From Bacteroidia bacterium (lineage in GTDB: Bacteria; Bacteroidota; Bacteroidia; Chitinophagales; Chitinophagaceae), in the NCBI GenBank assembly GCA_030427635.1, contig JAUIBA010000026.1, positions 1 to 54,947 on the forward strand: DNA of 54,947 nucleotides, given 5' to 3'. This document shows, piece by piece, positions 53,003-54,947 of the stretch; the stretch's first letter is position 1, and each line of letters starts with the position of its first letter. The notes under the pieces were generated by a model that searched no databases, was not told the DNA's origin, and saw only the letters and a list, made by a program, of their open reading frames with translations. A program made the translations under genes and the position numbers.

Positions 53003-54024
53003 CTCTCTTCCTCATAGTATATTTTATAGTACTTACGCCCTTCATTATCTACTCCCTGCTCTATGAGTTCCCTGTTGCCATGAATATATATATGGAAGTT
53101 TTTGTCCAGTTTCAGCACACTTTTAAAAACACGGGCCTGCTTCTTTACAGACTGTTGTGATATCTCAAAAGTATCTGCCACCTCTATACTATTCTCCTCT
53201 CTGAATGACTTATCAAAACGGCGGAAAGACTGTATCATTTCATCATGATGAAACACCTCATCTTCAAACTCCTTTCTGTCATACTTTTCGTGAGTTTTGA
53301 AGTACTCTACTGAGCGGTTCAGGAAGTCAATCTGGTCTGCCTTGGTAACCTGATATATCTGTGGTATTTCTTCTGTAATGAAGTTTTTTGCTATCCCCAT
53401 TACATCATTTGTATTATTTACGAAGTCATTCTTTGGCTTGTGTTTAATAAATTCATTCTGCCAGTATTCTGTTTCATTTGGGCTATTGTCAATTACAAAC
53501 AGTGTGTATGGCTCATCAGTAAACAAAATCAAAACTGCCTTGTCCGGTTTCCTGCCACCTATACCCTTCTTCAGGGTGTAACGCGTAGTGCGGCCAGATG
53601 AAGATGTATCAAGATAACTGTCTTTGTCCTCAAACTTATAAATACCCAGTGCACGATAATGTCTGTTTCCAAAACCCACATCATCAAACCGGGCCATGAA
53701 CAGATCTCCTTCTTTAATATTGGGATGTTTAGAAACAGAAATCAGATGACGGGCTATAGCTTTTGACTGCTCTGTAAAGTCCTCTTCATCAAATATCTTC
53801 CTGGCCAGGGAAAACAGCACATTATGTTCCAGACCAACCGGATGTGCAAACTCAAAAGTAGATGTATGTGTAGAAAATGGTTTCAGAAAAATGCGACGGA
53901 ACAGCATATTCTCATCATCATCAGCAACCTGTGTTAGTTCATTACTGATAGTTGAATGGCTCTCATCCTCTCCTACCCTGTGCAGGATAATATCTCCTAT
54001 TATAGCTAGTTCCGACTGTATCAT
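52999..54024 (-). CDS. Nucleoid-associated protein (YejK/NdpA family)
   Basis: The 341-residue cytoplasmic protein matches the 37-kDa nucleoid-associated family. It starts with SELAIIGDIILHRVGEDESH, followed by LLxRIF-type FRRIFLKPF, HNVLFSLARKIFDEEDFTEQ and SGDLF-like EGDLFMARFDDV. Later ILFTDEPYTLFVIDNSPNET and the C-terminal KQARVFKSVLKLDKNFHIYI are present. These proteins bind DNA and associate with the nucleoid. Its 3' end overlaps the mutS2 stop by 4 bp, tail to tail. Confidence 0.85.
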   Translation of the reverse strand: MIQSELAIIGDIILHRVGEDESHSTISNELTQVADDDENMLFRRIFLKPFSTHTSTFEFAHPVGLEHNVLFSLARKIFDEEDFTEQSKAIARHLISVSKHPNIKEGDLFMARFDDVGFGNRHYRALGIYKFEDKDSYLDTSSSGRTTRYTLKKGIGGRKPDKAVLILFTDEPYTLFVIDNSPNETEYWQNEFIKHKPKNDFVNNTNDVMGIAKNFITEEIPQIYQVTKADQIDFLNRSVEYFKTHEKYDRKEFEDEVFHHDEMIQSFRRFDKSFREENSIEVADTFEISQQSVKKQARVFKSVLKLDKNFHIYIHGNRELIEQGVDNEGRKYYKIYYEEES

Positions 54025-54166
54025 ATTTACAAATCAATTACGGCAAAACAAAAGAAAAAGCCTGAGACTTCCGATAGGAATCTCTGGTAAAGAAGAAAAA
54101 ACGCACCTGTACATCTGAGCAAAAGACTAATATCGGGTGTGCGTATCATGTAAGCGCTATATATGC

Positions 54167-54174
54167 TAACTTTG
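54167..54174 (+). promoter_or_regulatory. TAnnTTTG promoter box of the ferredoxin gene
   Basis: TAACTTTG lies 26 nt before the ATG at 54201. Confidence 0.6.
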
Positions 54175-54200
54175 CGGCCCACGAACATAGGAACGCACTC

Positions 54201-54536
54201 ATGTACACCATAAAATTCAAATTTGAACAGAAAGGACTGGAACCCATTACACTTGAAAACGTAGCGCCCGATCAGAGTATACTTGAAGTAGCGCTTGAAA
54301 ATAATATTGAGTTGCATCATAACTGCGGCATGGTATGTGCCTGCAGCACATGCCACATATATCTGGAAAGAGGAAACGAGTTTGTACCAGAGCTAAGTGA
54401 CCGGGAAGAAGACTTCATAGACAGGGCAAAGAACCCTCGTATAAACTCCCGCCTTGGCTGCCAGTGTGTACTCATTAATGGCTCCGGAGAGCTGGAAGTA
54501 TGTGTACCTGATCAATCGCTTATACATGGCGAATAA
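54201..54536 (+). CDS. ISC-type 2Fe-2S ferredoxin
   Basis: The 111-residue protein is an adrenodoxin-like ferredoxin of the iron-sulfur cluster assembly system. Cluster ligands follow the C-x5-C-x2-C...C pattern at Cys42, Cys48, Cys51 and Cys87, the same numbering as E. coli Fdx. Two further cysteines (46 and 89) lie close by. The acidic helix LSDREEDFIDRAKN is the usual partner-binding surface. It passes electrons in [Fe-S] assembly. iscX follows at 26 bp; iscS, iscU and hscAB are not in the window. Confidence 0.93.
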   Translation: MYTIKFKFEQKGLEPITLENVAPDQSILEVALENNIELHHNCGMVCACSTCHIYLERGNEFVPELSDREEDFIDRAKNPRINSRLGCQCVLINGSGELEVCVPDQSLIHGE

Positions 54537-54562
54537 CTAAAACCTAAAGACAACGTCTACAT

Positions 54563-54796
54563 ATGTACGAACCACCAATTAACTGGACTGATTATGAAGA
54601 TATAGCGCTGAAGCTATATGAAAAATTTGGCGACGACTTTAGTGAGAGTAAGATTTACAGAGTTCGTTTCACTGATTTGCTGGAATGGGTACTGGAACTC
54701 CCTGGCTTTGAAGGAAAACGCGAAGACTGTAATGAAGGTCATCTGGAAATGATACAGTCATCCTGGGTATATGAATGGAGAGACAGTCAGAACTGA
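54563..54796 (+). CDS. iscX: Fe-S cluster assembly protein IscX
   Basis: The 77-residue acidic protein has the IscX/YfhJ layout: PPINWTDYEDIALKLYEKFG, then VRFTDLLEWVLELPGFEG and CNEGHLEMIQSSWVYEW. IscX binds the cysteine desulfurase IscS and iron, tuning cluster assembly. It follows ferredoxin, as fdx-iscX does in E. coli. The terminal repeat starts 27 bp past the stop codon. Confidence 0.93.
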   Translation: MYEPPINWTDYEDIALKLYEKFGDDFSESKIYRVRFTDLLEWVLELPGFEGKREDCNEGHLEMIQSSWVYEWRDSQN

Positions 54797-54823
54797 CACT
54801 CTTTAAGAACAGCCACAAAATCT

Positions 54824-54947
54824 GATATATAGGCCAAAAATGGTTGGTAAAATCTGCTGTAATCCTTTACTGCATTGATTTTGGAAGAAGTTTATTGAAA
54901 TTAGTTTCAATAAACTTCTTTGCTTTATGGTTACTTCAAAAAAAAGC
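54824..54947. repeat. Right copy of 124-bp terminal inverted repeat
   Basis: Exact reverse complement of positions 2-125, beginning at GATATATAGGCC and running to the last base of the window. It contains the 16-bp-arm hairpin at 54885-54920. Here it follows iscX without disrupting a gene, whereas at the left it truncates one. Confidence 0.95.

Noticed and set aside
1..54947. Linear replicon with terminal inverted repeats (telomere-like)
   Set aside because: The window carries many single-copy chromosomal housekeeping genes (secA, lon, trmD, coaD) and no replication or telomere-resolution gene, and one repeat copy interrupts a gene. A contig end at a dispersed repeat is simpler.

Overview
The window looks like a chromosomal contig from a Bacteroidota bacterium, probably of the Chitinophagales type; the order-level placement is inference. 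The evidence is the recurrent TAnnTTTG promoter box in front of many genes, two proteins with type IX secretion (T9SS) C-terminal sorting domains, several lineage-typical lipoproteins, a fused ABC-2 permease/M1 aminopeptidase, a fused E1 alpha/beta 2-oxoacid dehydrogenase, and a long SecA with a SEC-C tail. About 57 protein genes are supported. I see no rRNA, tRNA or CRISPR array.

Layout. 1-690: a 124-bp repeat that recurs inverted at the far end, running into the 3' end of an A+T-rich, truncated membrane gene that looks like the N-terminus of a KAP-type NTPase. 1177-5717: ABC ATPase plus permease/M1-peptidase fusion. 5814-7036: fdhD and a small companion. 7080-11512: ECF sigma factor, one-TM protein, CnrX/Spy-like periplasmic protein, MbnP-like copper protein, MbnH-like di-heme enzyme and a YHYH-domain T9SS cargo, reading like a copper-related envelope module. 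11614-15548: LysE exporter, a secreted protein, thiH and a MoeB/ThiF-rhodanese protein. 15529-18360: two lipoproteins, then a polytopic membrane protein coupled to a small membrane-anchored partner. 18399-20213: second ECF sigma unit with a cysteine-rich membrane protein and a DUF1573 protein.

20355-24896: fused E1 dehydrogenase, a GNAT acetyltransferase, and the overlapping DUF3822-rsmD-coaD block. 25071-30883: MlaF-like ATPase, a second small/polytopic membrane pair, a GT2 glycosyltransferase, a YciO-type protein, an FKBP isomerase and a T9SS cargo. 30984-35779: transglutaminase-like protein, kynureninase, and LemA with two TPM proteins. 35944-43692: amino acid permease, Lon, RimM-TrmD, a lipoprotein, an FAH-family hydrolase, a thioesterase and a YigZ protein. 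43926-54796: SecA, leucine-type dehydrogenase, biotin carrier protein, lipoprotein, PdhB, a MutS2 without a Smr domain, a YejK/NdpA-like protein, ferredoxin and IscX.

Most of the window is ordinary core genome. The parts that merit attention are the inverted repeat at both ends and the gene it truncates, the MbnP/MbnH island under an ECF sigma factor, two parallel split membrane-enzyme pairs, an RsmD with an altered catalytic motif, a Smr-less MutS2, and a set of genes whose promoter box lies only 4-6 nt before the start codon, implying leaderless messages.
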